Assembly (NCBI GenBank): GCA_029974875.1
Contig: JARKQP010000461.1
Location: forward strand, 1 to 30,849
Origin: Mobilitalea sp.
GTDB taxonomy: Bacteria; Bacillota_A; Clostridia; Lachnospirales; Lachnospiraceae
Direction: 5' to 3'
Length of the DNA stretch: 30,849 bases
A model generated the notes under the pieces. The model was not told the DNA's origin. It was given only the letters and a program-made list of their open reading frames with translations, and did not search any database. The position numbers and the translations under genes are program-made. This document shows, one piece after another, positions 24,027 to 30,849 of the stretch (position 1 is the stretch's first letter; the number at the start of each line of letters is the position of its first letter).

Positions 24027-24992
24027 CTACAGCAATTCTACCAATTCATCAGGCAGACCGGATATTTCAGAATATATGATATCCCGATAATCGATCCATT
24101 CCTTCTCGTTCTCCTGAATACTATGTAGGGACGGTATTAGTAATTCACTGGCCTTGATGAAATCCTTCCGGATATCATCCATAACACTATCCGTAATCAT
24201 ACTATGAATGATACGGCCATTTAGGATATAAAAAAGCTTGCTGCAGCCATTATCCATAGGAAGGTTTAGCAGAATGCTCCGTGAGGATAAGTTTTTATAG
24301 CCGTTTAGTCCGTTTTTAATCATTTGAACGCAGGATATCATATCCCTGTAAATGGAGGCCATTTCGTACCGGTATGCATTAACGGCTTCCTCTAATTTAG
24401 ACCGCAGGGTATCAAGGAATAAAAGAAGATCGCCTTCTGATGAAAAGAGCCCGGAAAGAAGCGCTTTATTTTGATCAAAGACATCCTTTTGCATGGTTAT
24501 AGGAAACATATGGTATTCAAACTCATACCGGTCACCATTTCTCGCAATAGGATAGATATTCTTCAGCTTATCCAGGAATTCGCTTATCGTGTATTTGCTT
24601 CGAAAAGGGCCGAAACAATGACCGGTTCTTTCTTCAATTACAGATAAGGGATTATATTTATTATAGTCCTCTATTCTGATAAAAAAGTAGTTTCGGTCAT
24701 TTTTCATCTGGGCGTTGAAGCGGGGCTGATATTCCTTTATTAAGGAACACTCTAACAACCGGGCTTCCAGATGGGTATCAGTGACAACATACTCAATATC
24801 CTTCAGCATTGATATCATCCGGTTTACCTTGTCCCACCTTGGTGTCTTAACAAAATAGGACCGTACTCTTTTTTGCAGGCATTTGCTTTTACCGATATAA
24901 ATGATAACACCCCGGGAATCAAGCATTTTATAAATTCCTGGGAGTTTGGGAATCTGCTTTAGTTTTTCATTAGTAATGTATTTATGCTCCAT
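24027..24992 (-). CDS. UvrC-like GIY-YIG nuclease-family protein without C-terminal domain
   Basis: This protein of 321 residues has an N-terminal GIY-YIG domain: PGIYKMLDSRGVIIYIGKS (GIY at 19-21, YIG at 32-34), basic KRVRSYF, E76/E81 in HLEARLLECSLIKEYQPRFN. It also has a UVR-like helix pair near residues 195-225 (LEEAVNAYRYEMASIYRDMI). The RNase H-like endonuclease domain and the helix-hairpin-helix of full UvrC are absent, and the length is about half of UvrC. It could act like Cho, nicking 3' to a lesion, or in another DNA-processing step. AAGGTG is 5 nt before the ATG at 24992. It lies on the minus strand between plus-strand sugar genes, so it looks like an inserted or separately regulated cassette. 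Its 3' end abuts the GH1 relic. Confidence 0.8.
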   Translation of the reverse strand: MEHKYITNEKLKQIPKLPGIYKMLDSRGVIIYIGKSKCLQKRVRSYFVKTPRWDKVNRMISMLKDIEYVVTDTHLEARLLECSLIKEYQPRFNAQMKNDRNYFFIRIEDYNKYNPLSVIEERTGHCFGPFRSKYTISEFLDKLKNIYPIARNGDRYEFEYHMFPITMQKDVFDQNKALLSGLFSSEGDLLLFLDTLRSKLEEAVNAYRYEMASIYRDMISCVQMIKNGLNGYKNLSSRSILLNLPMDNGCSKLFYILNGRIIHSMITDSVMDDIRKDFIKASELLIPSLHSIQENEKEWIDYRDIIYSEISGLPDELVELL

Positions 24993-25483
24993 TCATTCAC
25001 CTTAAAATAATTCAAAAAAATCTGTGCCAATATTATATATGTATTTTTATCATAGCATAAAAGAAAATGGAAGTCTATAATTCCAAATTTGTGGTTCTAT
25101 CGAAGCACCTACTATGATAGTGACACTCTTCTCCATTACTCCTTGCCGGAGTTCTCCTGCCTATTTTTTAAAGTAATATCTTTTAGCCCATCATATCTTT
25201 TGGCAGACGGTACATTGTAAAATGAAATGCGACAAGAGGTTTTGGCAGACCGCAATGAATCTTGAAAATGACAGGGGGATTTCTAAAGGATGCCTCTTGC
25301 AGTTATAAGCTAATTTTAAGTAAACTTAAATCACTAAGATTAAATCACATTAAAACGATAACTATAAAAGCAGTATTCAGAAATTTTTTATCAGTCAGTT
25401 GCGCCTCTCTGTTATAAAGTGATTTCCCATATAATGATTGATGCAGCAGATAAAAATTCTATTAGTATTGTGGAGGAGGAAAA
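24993..25483. promoter_or_regulatory. Regulatory region upstream of the GH106 gene
   Basis: This 491-nt gap contains no gene. It holds two copies of TTTTGGCAGAC at 25198-25208 and 25240-25250 (42 bp apart, four helical turns) and a perfect palindrome TTTAAGT-AA-ACTTAAA at 25315-25330. Two copies of TTAAATCAC lie at 25326-25334 and 25340-25348. A TATAAT at 25430-25435 has no good -35 box, so the promoter is probably activator-dependent. Minus-strand promoter elements for the GIY-YIG gene must also lie here. Confidence 0.5.
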
Positions 25484-28363
25484 ATGAGCGATATTCAAAG
25501 ATTGGAGCTTTGGAATGAACTTCCGGTCAATATGCGGCCTAAGGTAAGATATTGGCTTCCTGCTGGGGCTGTAGATGATTCGGATCTAAGGAGGGAGATT
25601 AAGGATCTATACGACAGGGGCTTTGGTGGCATTGAGGTCATATCCTTGATCGTATCAGGTGCGGTAGCATCCTTATCCGGTATTGCCAGGGGTGAAGAGG
25701 GATGGGGAAGTGAGCGGTGGAATGAAATCGTGGAGCTCATCAGTAATGAAACGAAGAAGTTAGGCATGTCGATGGATATTACCAATGGACCGGGCTGGCC
25801 CATTTCTTCTCCTGCCATACAATCTGCCGATGACGAAGCCATACTGTGTGAATTGACTTTTGGTGAAATGGCAGTGAATTCGGGGAGCCATTTTATCGGT
25901 GAAATTCCCCAAAGGCGTGTAACCCATAATGAGGGAACGGAGCGGTTAGTAAGTGTATTAGCTTACGGGGAAATGGAAGACGGTATTTTGTCATTAGGCA
26001 GTTATATCGACTTAATGCCCTATGTGTACATAAGTGGTGGTGATAGGATTTTGGACTATACCTTCCCGGAAGCAGGCGGTAATGGGTGGAAGATATTTGC
26101 GTTTTATCAGCAGCCTGCCATTCAAAAGGCTAATGTAGGGCAGAACTATGTAATAGACCATTTAAGTGAGGCAGGAGCGAAAGCCTGTGAGCGTTACTGG
26201 GATGAGGTTTTCTCAAGGCACCGCTATGATGCGATGGAATCCTTCTTTTGTGATTCGCTGGAATATAAGGTTGCACTCGATTGGACACCAAATTTACTGG
26301 ACGAGTTTCAAAAAAGGAGGGGGTATTCGTTGCTGCCGTATCTTCCTTTTATCGGTCTAAGCAATCTTTACCCTCCCTGCGATATCCCGGGATATAAGTC
26401 GGATGATCCCCATATATCTGATATGGTAAATAACGATTACCTGGAAACAGTCACCCAATTATACTGTGAAAGACATTTATCTGTCCTGGAGAAGATGGCT
26501 GCCAAATACGGTAAAACGGTTCGGTATCAGGTTGCCTATAACAAGCCGGTTGAAGTAGAACGTAGCGGATTATTTGTAGCTTTACCTGAAAATGAAGCAT
26601 TGGGGAGACCTTCCATCGATTTTCAAAAAACAATGGCGGCGGCAGTCCATCTGGGGCGGAAGGATCGGTACTCCTTTGAATGTGCGGCGGAGTTTGGGAA
26701 TACTTACGGACAGGATTATGAAGATCTTTTCTGGTGGATCAAACGGAGCTTCATGGCGGGGATGAACGCCCAAGTGCTTCATGGGGCATCCTATTCCGGC
26801 GGGTATTATGGTAAGCATTCTGAGAATGGTGCTATCCCGGGCACCCAATGGCCGGGCTTTGAAGGGTTTTTAAAAACGGTGTCAAATAACTGGAACCGGA
26901 CCTTGTCTGTAGCAGATGCCAGGGGGTGTATGGATACCATAACGCGTATGAATATGATATTCAGGAAAAAGGCTAAAGTCGACTGTGCCATTTATCGGGC
27001 AAGCTATAGCAATGATGGGGAGGGCAGTGAGTTTTGCCTTTATAAGGATGATGGAGCCTTAGCCAATAAAGGCTATAGCTATGAATTTGTTTCCGAGTAT
27101 CTATTGCAGATGGAGGTATGCATGGTGCAAGACCATGTTCTTGATAAGGATGGCGTTGGCTATAAATGCCTGATCATTCCTGAAATTGAGAAAGTATCGG
27201 GCACCTTCCTTAATAGAATAAAAGCTTTGGTTTTGTCAGGGCTGCCTGTTATCTGGGTTGGAGCAAAACCTTTATGCAGCAGGTATTATGGTGAATGGGA
27301 TACCAAAGAAAAAGAGGATGAATGGCGAAAGCTGATGGAGCAGGTTTGGGGTTTAACTGAAATTATTCATGTGGATCATTTGGAGGTGATCCCGGATAGA
27401 TTGGAGGAATTGAAAATCAGGCCTGAAGTATGGTTGGATGGTGGAATGGATATCATGACGGCGGTCCGGGTGGATGAAGAATCGGGAAACCGGTACTTCA
27501 GCCTTTATGGATACAACCGTATCGAATATTCACCGGATGACCCTAATCCTGATGAATTGGCCTGTAGTGCAATTTTCAGAAAGGGAACAACTAAAGGAAG
27601 TTATTCAAGGCCGGGGTCTGTGAGCCAAAAGCGGATTGAGGTGAGGCTGAAAGGAAGGGGAGATATCTACAGATGTGATCCTTGGAGCGGTAAAACCGAG
27701 AGGCAGTTATTCTCCTATGATCCGGGAATCGGTTATATGACAGGCAGGGTCGATATCCAGGAGGATGAGATGATTCTTTTAGTGATGCTGCCGGTTGAAA
27801 CGGAAAGGGAAGGCAGTGAATATAAATTGCTTTCAAAATACTCGGTTCATTTCAATACACTGGAGCTGGAAGCCTTTGAACCTGATTCAATGCAGGAGGT
27901 GTCTTTTTTGAGAAGCCACTTTACGGCTGAGAAAACTGTCATAGAGCTCAAGGAGCTTCTGCCCTGGAGGCAATTAAATGCTGGGCTGGAGCATTTTTCA
28001 GGGAGAGGCACCTATTACGGAATTATTGATCTTGACGAAGCGGTGGAGGATTCCATTCATACGTCTGTTCATACTGGGCAGAAATATATTCTGTCGCTAG
28101 GCAATGTATCGGATACCTTCACCGTATGGGTGAACGGTTATCCTGCTGATTTCCCAGATCAGGTGATGAAGCGGGTTGATATAACGGGCTTACTTCATAA
28201 GGGGAGAAATACCCTGAAAGTAGTTGTGACATCCAATTTATATAACTGCGTATTTTCAGAATATATGGGCAAGAAGCATCCTGCATTATCCTATCTTCCA
28301 CGCAATTATGGGATTTGGGAAAGCGAGTATAAAAAAGTTGGGTTGTTGGTTTATAAGTATTAA
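25484..28363 (+). CDS. GH106-type alpha-L-rhamnosidase
   Basis: This protein of 959 residues without a signal peptide has the GH106 plan. It opens RPKVRYWLPAGAVDDSDLRREI, then GFGGIEVIS, then ITNGPGWPI. The barrel motif FFCDSLEYK (D257, E260), followed by WTPNLLDEFQKRRGYSLLPYLP, is a hallmark of the family. HGASYSGGYYG (H433) and QWPGFEGFLKTVSNNWNR follow. A carbohydrate-binding beta sandwich lies near the C-terminus (about 830-959; TFTVWVNGYPADF). GH106 enzymes remove terminal alpha-L-rhamnose from pectic or related chains. The exact catalytic glutamates were not mapped. GGAGGAGG precedes the ATG. A 490-nt regulatory region lies upstream and GH43 follows, so the pair likely forms one operon for trimming imported oligosaccharides in the cytoplasm. 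Confidence 0.82.
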   Translation: MSDIQRLELWNELPVNMRPKVRYWLPAGAVDDSDLRREIKDLYDRGFGGIEVISLIVSGAVASLSGIARGEEGWGSERWNEIVELISNETKKLGMSMDITNGPGWPISSPAIQSADDEAILCELTFGEMAVNSGSHFIGEIPQRRVTHNEGTERLVSVLAYGEMEDGILSLGSYIDLMPYVYISGGDRILDYTFPEAGGNGWKIFAFYQQPAIQKANVGQNYVIDHLSEAGAKACERYWDEVFSRHRYDAMESFFCDSLEYKVALDWTPNLLDEFQKRRGYSLLPYLPFIGLSNLYPPCDIPGYKSDDPHISDMVNNDYLETVTQLYCERHLSVLEKMAAKYGKTVRYQVAYNKPVEVERSGLFVALPENEALGRPSIDFQKTMAAAVHLGRKDRYSFECAAEFGNTYGQDYEDLFWWIKRSFMAGMNAQVLHGASYSGGYYGKHSENGAIPGTQWPGFEGFLKTVSNNWNRTLSVADARGCMDTITRMNMIFRKKAKVDCAIYRASYSNDGEGSEFCLYKDDGALANKGYSYEFVSEYLLQMEVCMVQDHVLDKDGVGYKCLIIPEIEKVSGTFLNRIKALVLSGLPVIWVGAKPLCSRYYGEWDTKEKEDEWRKLMEQVWGLTEIIHVDHLEVIPDRLEELKIRPEVWLDGGMDIMTAVRVDEESGNRYFSLYGYNRIEYSPDDPNPDELACSAIFRKGTTKGSYSRPGSVSQKRIEVRLKGRGDIYRCDPWSGKTERQLFSYDPGIGYMTGRVDIQEDEMILLVMLPVETEREGSEYKLLSKYSVHFNTLELEAFEPDSMQEVSFLRSHFTAEKTVIELKELLPWRQLNAGLEHFSGRGTYYGIIDLDEAVEDSIHTSVHTGQKYILSLGNVSDTFTVWVNGYPADFPDQVMKRVDITGLLHKGRNTLKVVVTSNLYNCVFSEYMGKKHPALSYLPRNYGIWESEYKKVGLLVYKY

Positions 28364-28442
28364 GTTGAGAGATTGCAGCTATCAGATAATAAATCATAAA
28401 TCATAATAATTATAAATAAGTGAAATGAGGGGAAACAGTATT

Positions 28443-29942
28443 ATGAGAGAAAACGATTGCTTACAGGAAGAATCAGAAGAAAGACAAGCCTTTAACCCAT
28501 CTCTCCCTTCTTACGAATATATACCGGATGGAGAACCTCACGTATTTGGAGACAGGGTTTATATTTACGGCAGCCATGATGCCTTTGGCGGGGATTTATA
28601 TTGCATGAATGATTATATATGTTATTCGGCTTCGGTTACAGACTTGACAGAGTGGAGATATGAGGGGGTAATTTACCGGAAGGTTCAAGATCCCAGGAAC
28701 ACAGATGGGAGCCATTGCTTATGGGCACCGGATGTGACAAAAGGGCTGGATGGAAAGTATTATCTATATTATTGCCTGGATGTACTGCCGGAGATTGGTG
28801 TAGCAGTATGTGATACCCCTGCCGGGAAATATGAATATTTAGGTTTGGTTCGGTATCCTGACGGAAGTATATTGGGAAGGAGGGAAGAGGATTATATTCA
28901 GTTTGATCCGGGGATTTTTATTGACAGCAATAAAGATATCTATTTATATTCGGGAAATGCACCAAGGCGTATGGAAGACGTTAAAGATACTGAGAAGAAA
29001 TCCTCACAGACTATGAGGCTGAGACCGGATATGCTTACCATAGAAGTGGAGCCGGTACCTCTGATTCCTTCCATCCTTAACAGTGCCGGCACAGGATATG
29101 AAGGGCATGAATTTTTTGAAGCGAGCTCAGTTAGAAAGATTGGTGAACGCTATTATTTTGTATATTCGGACGTGAATAGCTCTTCCTTGTGCTATGCAGT
29201 AAGCAGATACCCGGTTTCCGGGTTCCAATTCGGCGGAGTGCTGGTAGATATCTGCGATAATGGGATTGAAGGTACGGACCATAAGGTGAATTTTCCAGGA
29301 AATACACATGGAGGAATTGAGCATATCAATGGCAAGTGGTATGTGTTCTATCACCGCCAGACAAACCATACACAATACAGCAGGCAGGGATGCGCCGAAG
29401 AAATCAAGATACTTCCTGACGGTACCATACCGCAGGTGGAGGTTACCTCCTGCGGGCTAAACGGTGGGCCTCTGCGTGGGAAAGGTATCTATGAAGCAAG
29501 AATTGCCTGCAATTTATGGGGAAAGCAAGGTGTTGCTGTTTTAAGGAAAAAGGATGCAGAAAGCGAATATCCATATTTTACGCAAGATGGGTCGGACAGG
29601 GAAGACAACCCGAATCAGTATATTGCAAATATCAGGGACGAAGCAGTTGCCGGCTTCAAATATTTTATGTTTTCCGGGCTAAAGGAAATAGCAGTATGTA
29701 TTCGGGGAAATGCGCATGGGAAATTCTTAATAACAACAGAACCCGGTGGGGAAGTTTGTGCTGAGATTGCTGTCAGGCCGGGAAACGGTGATCTTGAAAT
29801 ATGGAATACTTATACCGGAAAAGCTGATGTCCCGGATGGGGTGCATGGGTTGTTTTTTAAATATGAAGGTGAAGGGAGTTTGGATTTTTTGAATTTTGAA
29901 CTTAGAGCATCTGATGAATGTAGAGCAAAATGGTCTCTCTAG
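28443..29942 (+). CDS. Glycoside hydrolase family 43 protein
   Basis: This protein of 499 residues has the five-blade propeller of GH43. D29 in IPDGEPHVFGD fits the general base, D97 in LWAPDVTK the pKa modulator, and E226 in HEFFEASSV the general acid, in the order and spacing of the family. VYIYGSHD and KYYLYYC are typical blade strands. The C-terminal part (about residues 350-499) is a beta-sandwich-like module of uncertain class. GH43 enzymes are arabinofuranosidases, xylosidases or galactan hydrolases; this one is not resolved to a subfamily. There is no signal peptide, so it probably acts in the cytoplasm. The start at 28443 follows a GAGGGGA SD. It sits about 80 nt after the GH106 gene and probably shares its transcript. 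Confidence 0.88.
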   Translation: MRENDCLQEESEERQAFNPSLPSYEYIPDGEPHVFGDRVYIYGSHDAFGGDLYCMNDYICYSASVTDLTEWRYEGVIYRKVQDPRNTDGSHCLWAPDVTKGLDGKYYLYYCLDVLPEIGVAVCDTPAGKYEYLGLVRYPDGSILGRREEDYIQFDPGIFIDSNKDIYLYSGNAPRRMEDVKDTEKKSSQTMRLRPDMLTIEVEPVPLIPSILNSAGTGYEGHEFFEASSVRKIGERYYFVYSDVNSSSLCYAVSRYPVSGFQFGGVLVDICDNGIEGTDHKVNFPGNTHGGIEHINGKWYVFYHRQTNHTQYSRQGCAEEIKILPDGTIPQVEVTSCGLNGGPLRGKGIYEARIACNLWGKQGVAVLRKKDAESEYPYFTQDGSDREDNPNQYIANIRDEAVAGFKYFMFSGLKEIAVCIRGNAHGKFLITTEPGGEVCAEIAVRPGNGDLEIWNTYTGKADVPDGVHGLFFKYEGEGSLDFLNFELRASDECRAKWSL

Positions 29943-30067
29943 TTAATTGGAACATGCTATATTAATAAACTATTAAAAGAAAATTTATGTTTGATATTTC
30001 GGGCAACGAGTCGATTTGGGAGAAATTAATAGACGTTCGGATTGTTAATACCCTTCATTGCCAGCAT

Positions 30068-30121
30068 CGGGGGCTGTTTTCTTGAAATAGAAAGCCCCCG
30101 GATCCAGAAGGACACCGGGGG
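30068..30121 (-). terminator. Terminator-like hairpins with a shared arm
   Basis: On the minus strand CCCCCGG and CCGGGGG (30115-30121 with 30095-30101) form a stem followed by CTTTCTATTT, a weak U tract, ending the Rpn-like genes. The CCCCCG arm can alternatively pair with CGGGGGC at 30068-30074 on the other side, with a further TTTCT/AGAAA stem. The two hairpins exclude each other. Confidence 0.5.
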
Positions 30122-30807
30122 ACAAACTGGTACACTTTTAGATTCCATATTCTTTATACAATTTTTCCCGAAGTCCTGTATCTTTTGTACTTTGCTGTAG
30201 TTCTTCCATCCGCTGATCCCGCATCAAATATTCCACCAGAGACGCAAATCTTAATTCACTTTTCTTCTTGCCTTCCCTAAAGCCCTGATCCCATTGATAG
30301 TTCATGGAGCTTATCATGTTCCTCCGGGCATCCTCCAGCGCGTCGTAGTAGCGCATCTCGTTCTCACTGGCTGCCGACCTTGTGCTTCTTTCTTCCGCTG
30401 TAGCAATTGCCTTATCCATTTCCACCAACTCCTTTAACTCTTCTTCCTCAAGGTTACGGTCTGGGGGACAAACTAGTATACTTTTACATTCCATATTCCT
30501 TATACAATCTTTCCCGAAGCTCTGGATCCGTTATGCTTTGCTGTAGTTCTTCCATCCGCTGATCCCGCATCAGATACTCCATCAAAGCTGCCAATCTTAA
30601 TTCTCCTTCTTCCTTTCCTTCCCTGAAACCCTGCTCCCTCTGATAATTCATGGAGCTTATCATGTTCCTCCGGGCATCCTCCAGCGCTTCGTAGTAGCGC
30701 ATCTCCTTCTCGCTGGCCGCCGCCCTTTTGCTTCTTTCTTCCGCTGTTGCAATTGCCTTATCCATTTCCACCAACTCCTTCAACTCATCTTCCTCAAGGT
30801 TACGGTC
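30117..30807 (-). repeat. 346-bp tandem duplication of a transposase gene tail
   Basis: The segment 30117-30462 repeats as 30463-30808 with a period of 346 bp. Matching start (GGGGGACAAACT) and end (TACGGTC) points are visible, and the encoded tails agree at about 88 of 107 residues. 346 is not a multiple of three, so the two copies are read in different frames. Confidence 0.85.
30138..30494 (-). CDS. Duplicated C-terminal fragment of an Rpn/PD-(D/E)XK transposase-like protein
   Basis: This frame of 118 residues starts with an odd leader (MECKSILVCPP) formed by reading the duplication junction, followed by DRNLEEEELKELVEMDK to LYKEYGI, a near copy of the neighbouring gene's tail. It lacks the nuclease domain that Rpn-family proteins need, so it cannot be a full recombination-promoting nuclease. 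The ATG at 30494 overlaps the upstream stop by 11 nt, but its SD spacing is poor (AAGGA only two bases away). If made at all it would come from termination-reinitiation. It is likely a by-product of the tandem duplication, although the frame has stayed open despite about 18% protein divergence. Confidence 0.6.
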   Translation of the reverse strand: MECKSILVCPPDRNLEEEELKELVEMDKAIATAEERSTRSAASENEMRYYDALEDARRNMISSMNYQWDQGFREGKKKSELRFASLVEYLMRDQRMEELQQSTKDTGLREKLYKEYGI

Positions 30808-30849
30808 AAAATATTTCATCCAACGGTGCAGGGGGTTCTTCCGGTCATA
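30484..30849 (-). CDS. Rpn-family (PD-(D/E)XK) transposase-like protein, C-terminal fragment
   Basis: The frame is open from the window edge, so the 5' part with the PD-(D/E)XK nuclease core lies outside. The visible 121 residues read YDRKNPLHRWMKYF, then ELVEMDKAIATAEERS, EKEMRYYEALEDARRNM and a coiled-coil-like end LMRDQRMEELQQ to LYKEYGM. This is the familiar C-terminal tail of the Rpn/PF12784 group found in many copies in gut Clostridia. Those proteins promote recombination or are domesticated transposase-like nucleases. An ATG at 30819 is an internal methionine, not the start. The tail is duplicated immediately downstream. Mobility of this copy cannot be judged without the upstream part. 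Confidence 0.8.
   Translation of the reverse strand, partial: YDRKNPLHRWMKYFDRNLEEDELKELVEMDKAIATAEERSKRAAASEKEMRYYEALEDARRNMISSMNYQREQGFREGKEEGELRLAALMEYLMRDQRMEELQQSITDPELRERLYKEYGM

Noticed and set aside
23881..24090. 69-codon frame as an intact small gene
   Set aside because: No RBS, and its recognisable part is only a fragment of the GH1 fold; kept as a relic instead.
23438..24992. Genomic island with integrase or attachment sites around HicB and GIY-YIG
   Set aside because: No integrase, terminal repeats or target duplication could be seen.

Overview
The window looks like the chromosome of a gut-type or plant-polymer-degrading Clostridia, most likely Lachnospiraceae (Bacillota). The grounds are moderate GC, strong GGAGG-type ribosome binding sites, several lipoprotein solute-binding proteins of the LplA type with paired permeases but no local ATPase, and YesM/YesN-type two-component systems with AraC output domains. 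The assignment rests on gene style only, because no rRNA or housekeeping marker is present.

Layout. (1) 1-741: 3' end of a GH2 beta-galactosidase-type gene cut by the window edge. (2) 743-2685: a MerR regulator followed by a DUF554 membrane protein. The DUF554 gene is driven by a MerR-type promoter with a 19-bp spacer, and the -35 box of that promoter contains the merR stop codon. (3) 2745-5253: a Y-family DNA polymerase and a YolD-like gene behind a near-consensus Firmicute SOS box, then a RelB/RelE-type toxin-antitoxin pair with a palindrome over its promoter. (4) 5539-12451: first sugar-uptake module, in the order kinase, response regulator, solute-binding protein, permease, permease. (5) 12457-13023: a minus-strand Uma2-family gene broken by an in-frame amber codon. 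(6) 13422-23468: second module, in the order solute-binding protein, permease, permease, kinase, response regulator, 895-aa glycosidase-like protein. That protein carries an in-frame pentapeptide repeat expansion. (7) 23498-24992: accessory stretch on the minus strand, with an orphan HicB-like gene and a UvrC-like GIY-YIG protein, and on the plus strand a small relic of a GH1 beta-glucosidase. (8) 25484-29942: a GH106-type alpha-L-rhamnosidase and a GH43 enzyme. (9) 30117-30849: the 3' part of an Rpn/PD-(D/E)XK transposase-like gene on the minus strand, with a 346-bp tandem duplication of its tail.

How the genes work together. The two transport modules and the glycosidases (GH2, two GH106-like proteins, GH43) suggest sensing, import and trimming of plant cell-wall oligosaccharides, plausibly rhamnose- and arabinose-containing pectic fragments. 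Each kinase probably senses an extracellular sugar, or its loaded binding protein, and activates its AraC-type regulator. Both permease pairs must borrow an ATPase encoded elsewhere (MsmK/MsmX type). Hairpins after both binding-protein genes would keep binding protein in excess over permease. No CRISPR array, tRNA, rRNA, integrase or complete insertion sequence was seen. I found no clear wholly new system. The most distinctive items are the pentapeptide expansion, the spaced direct repeats upstream of the sugar genes, the amber-interrupted Uma2 gene, the GH1 relic and the transposase-tail duplication.
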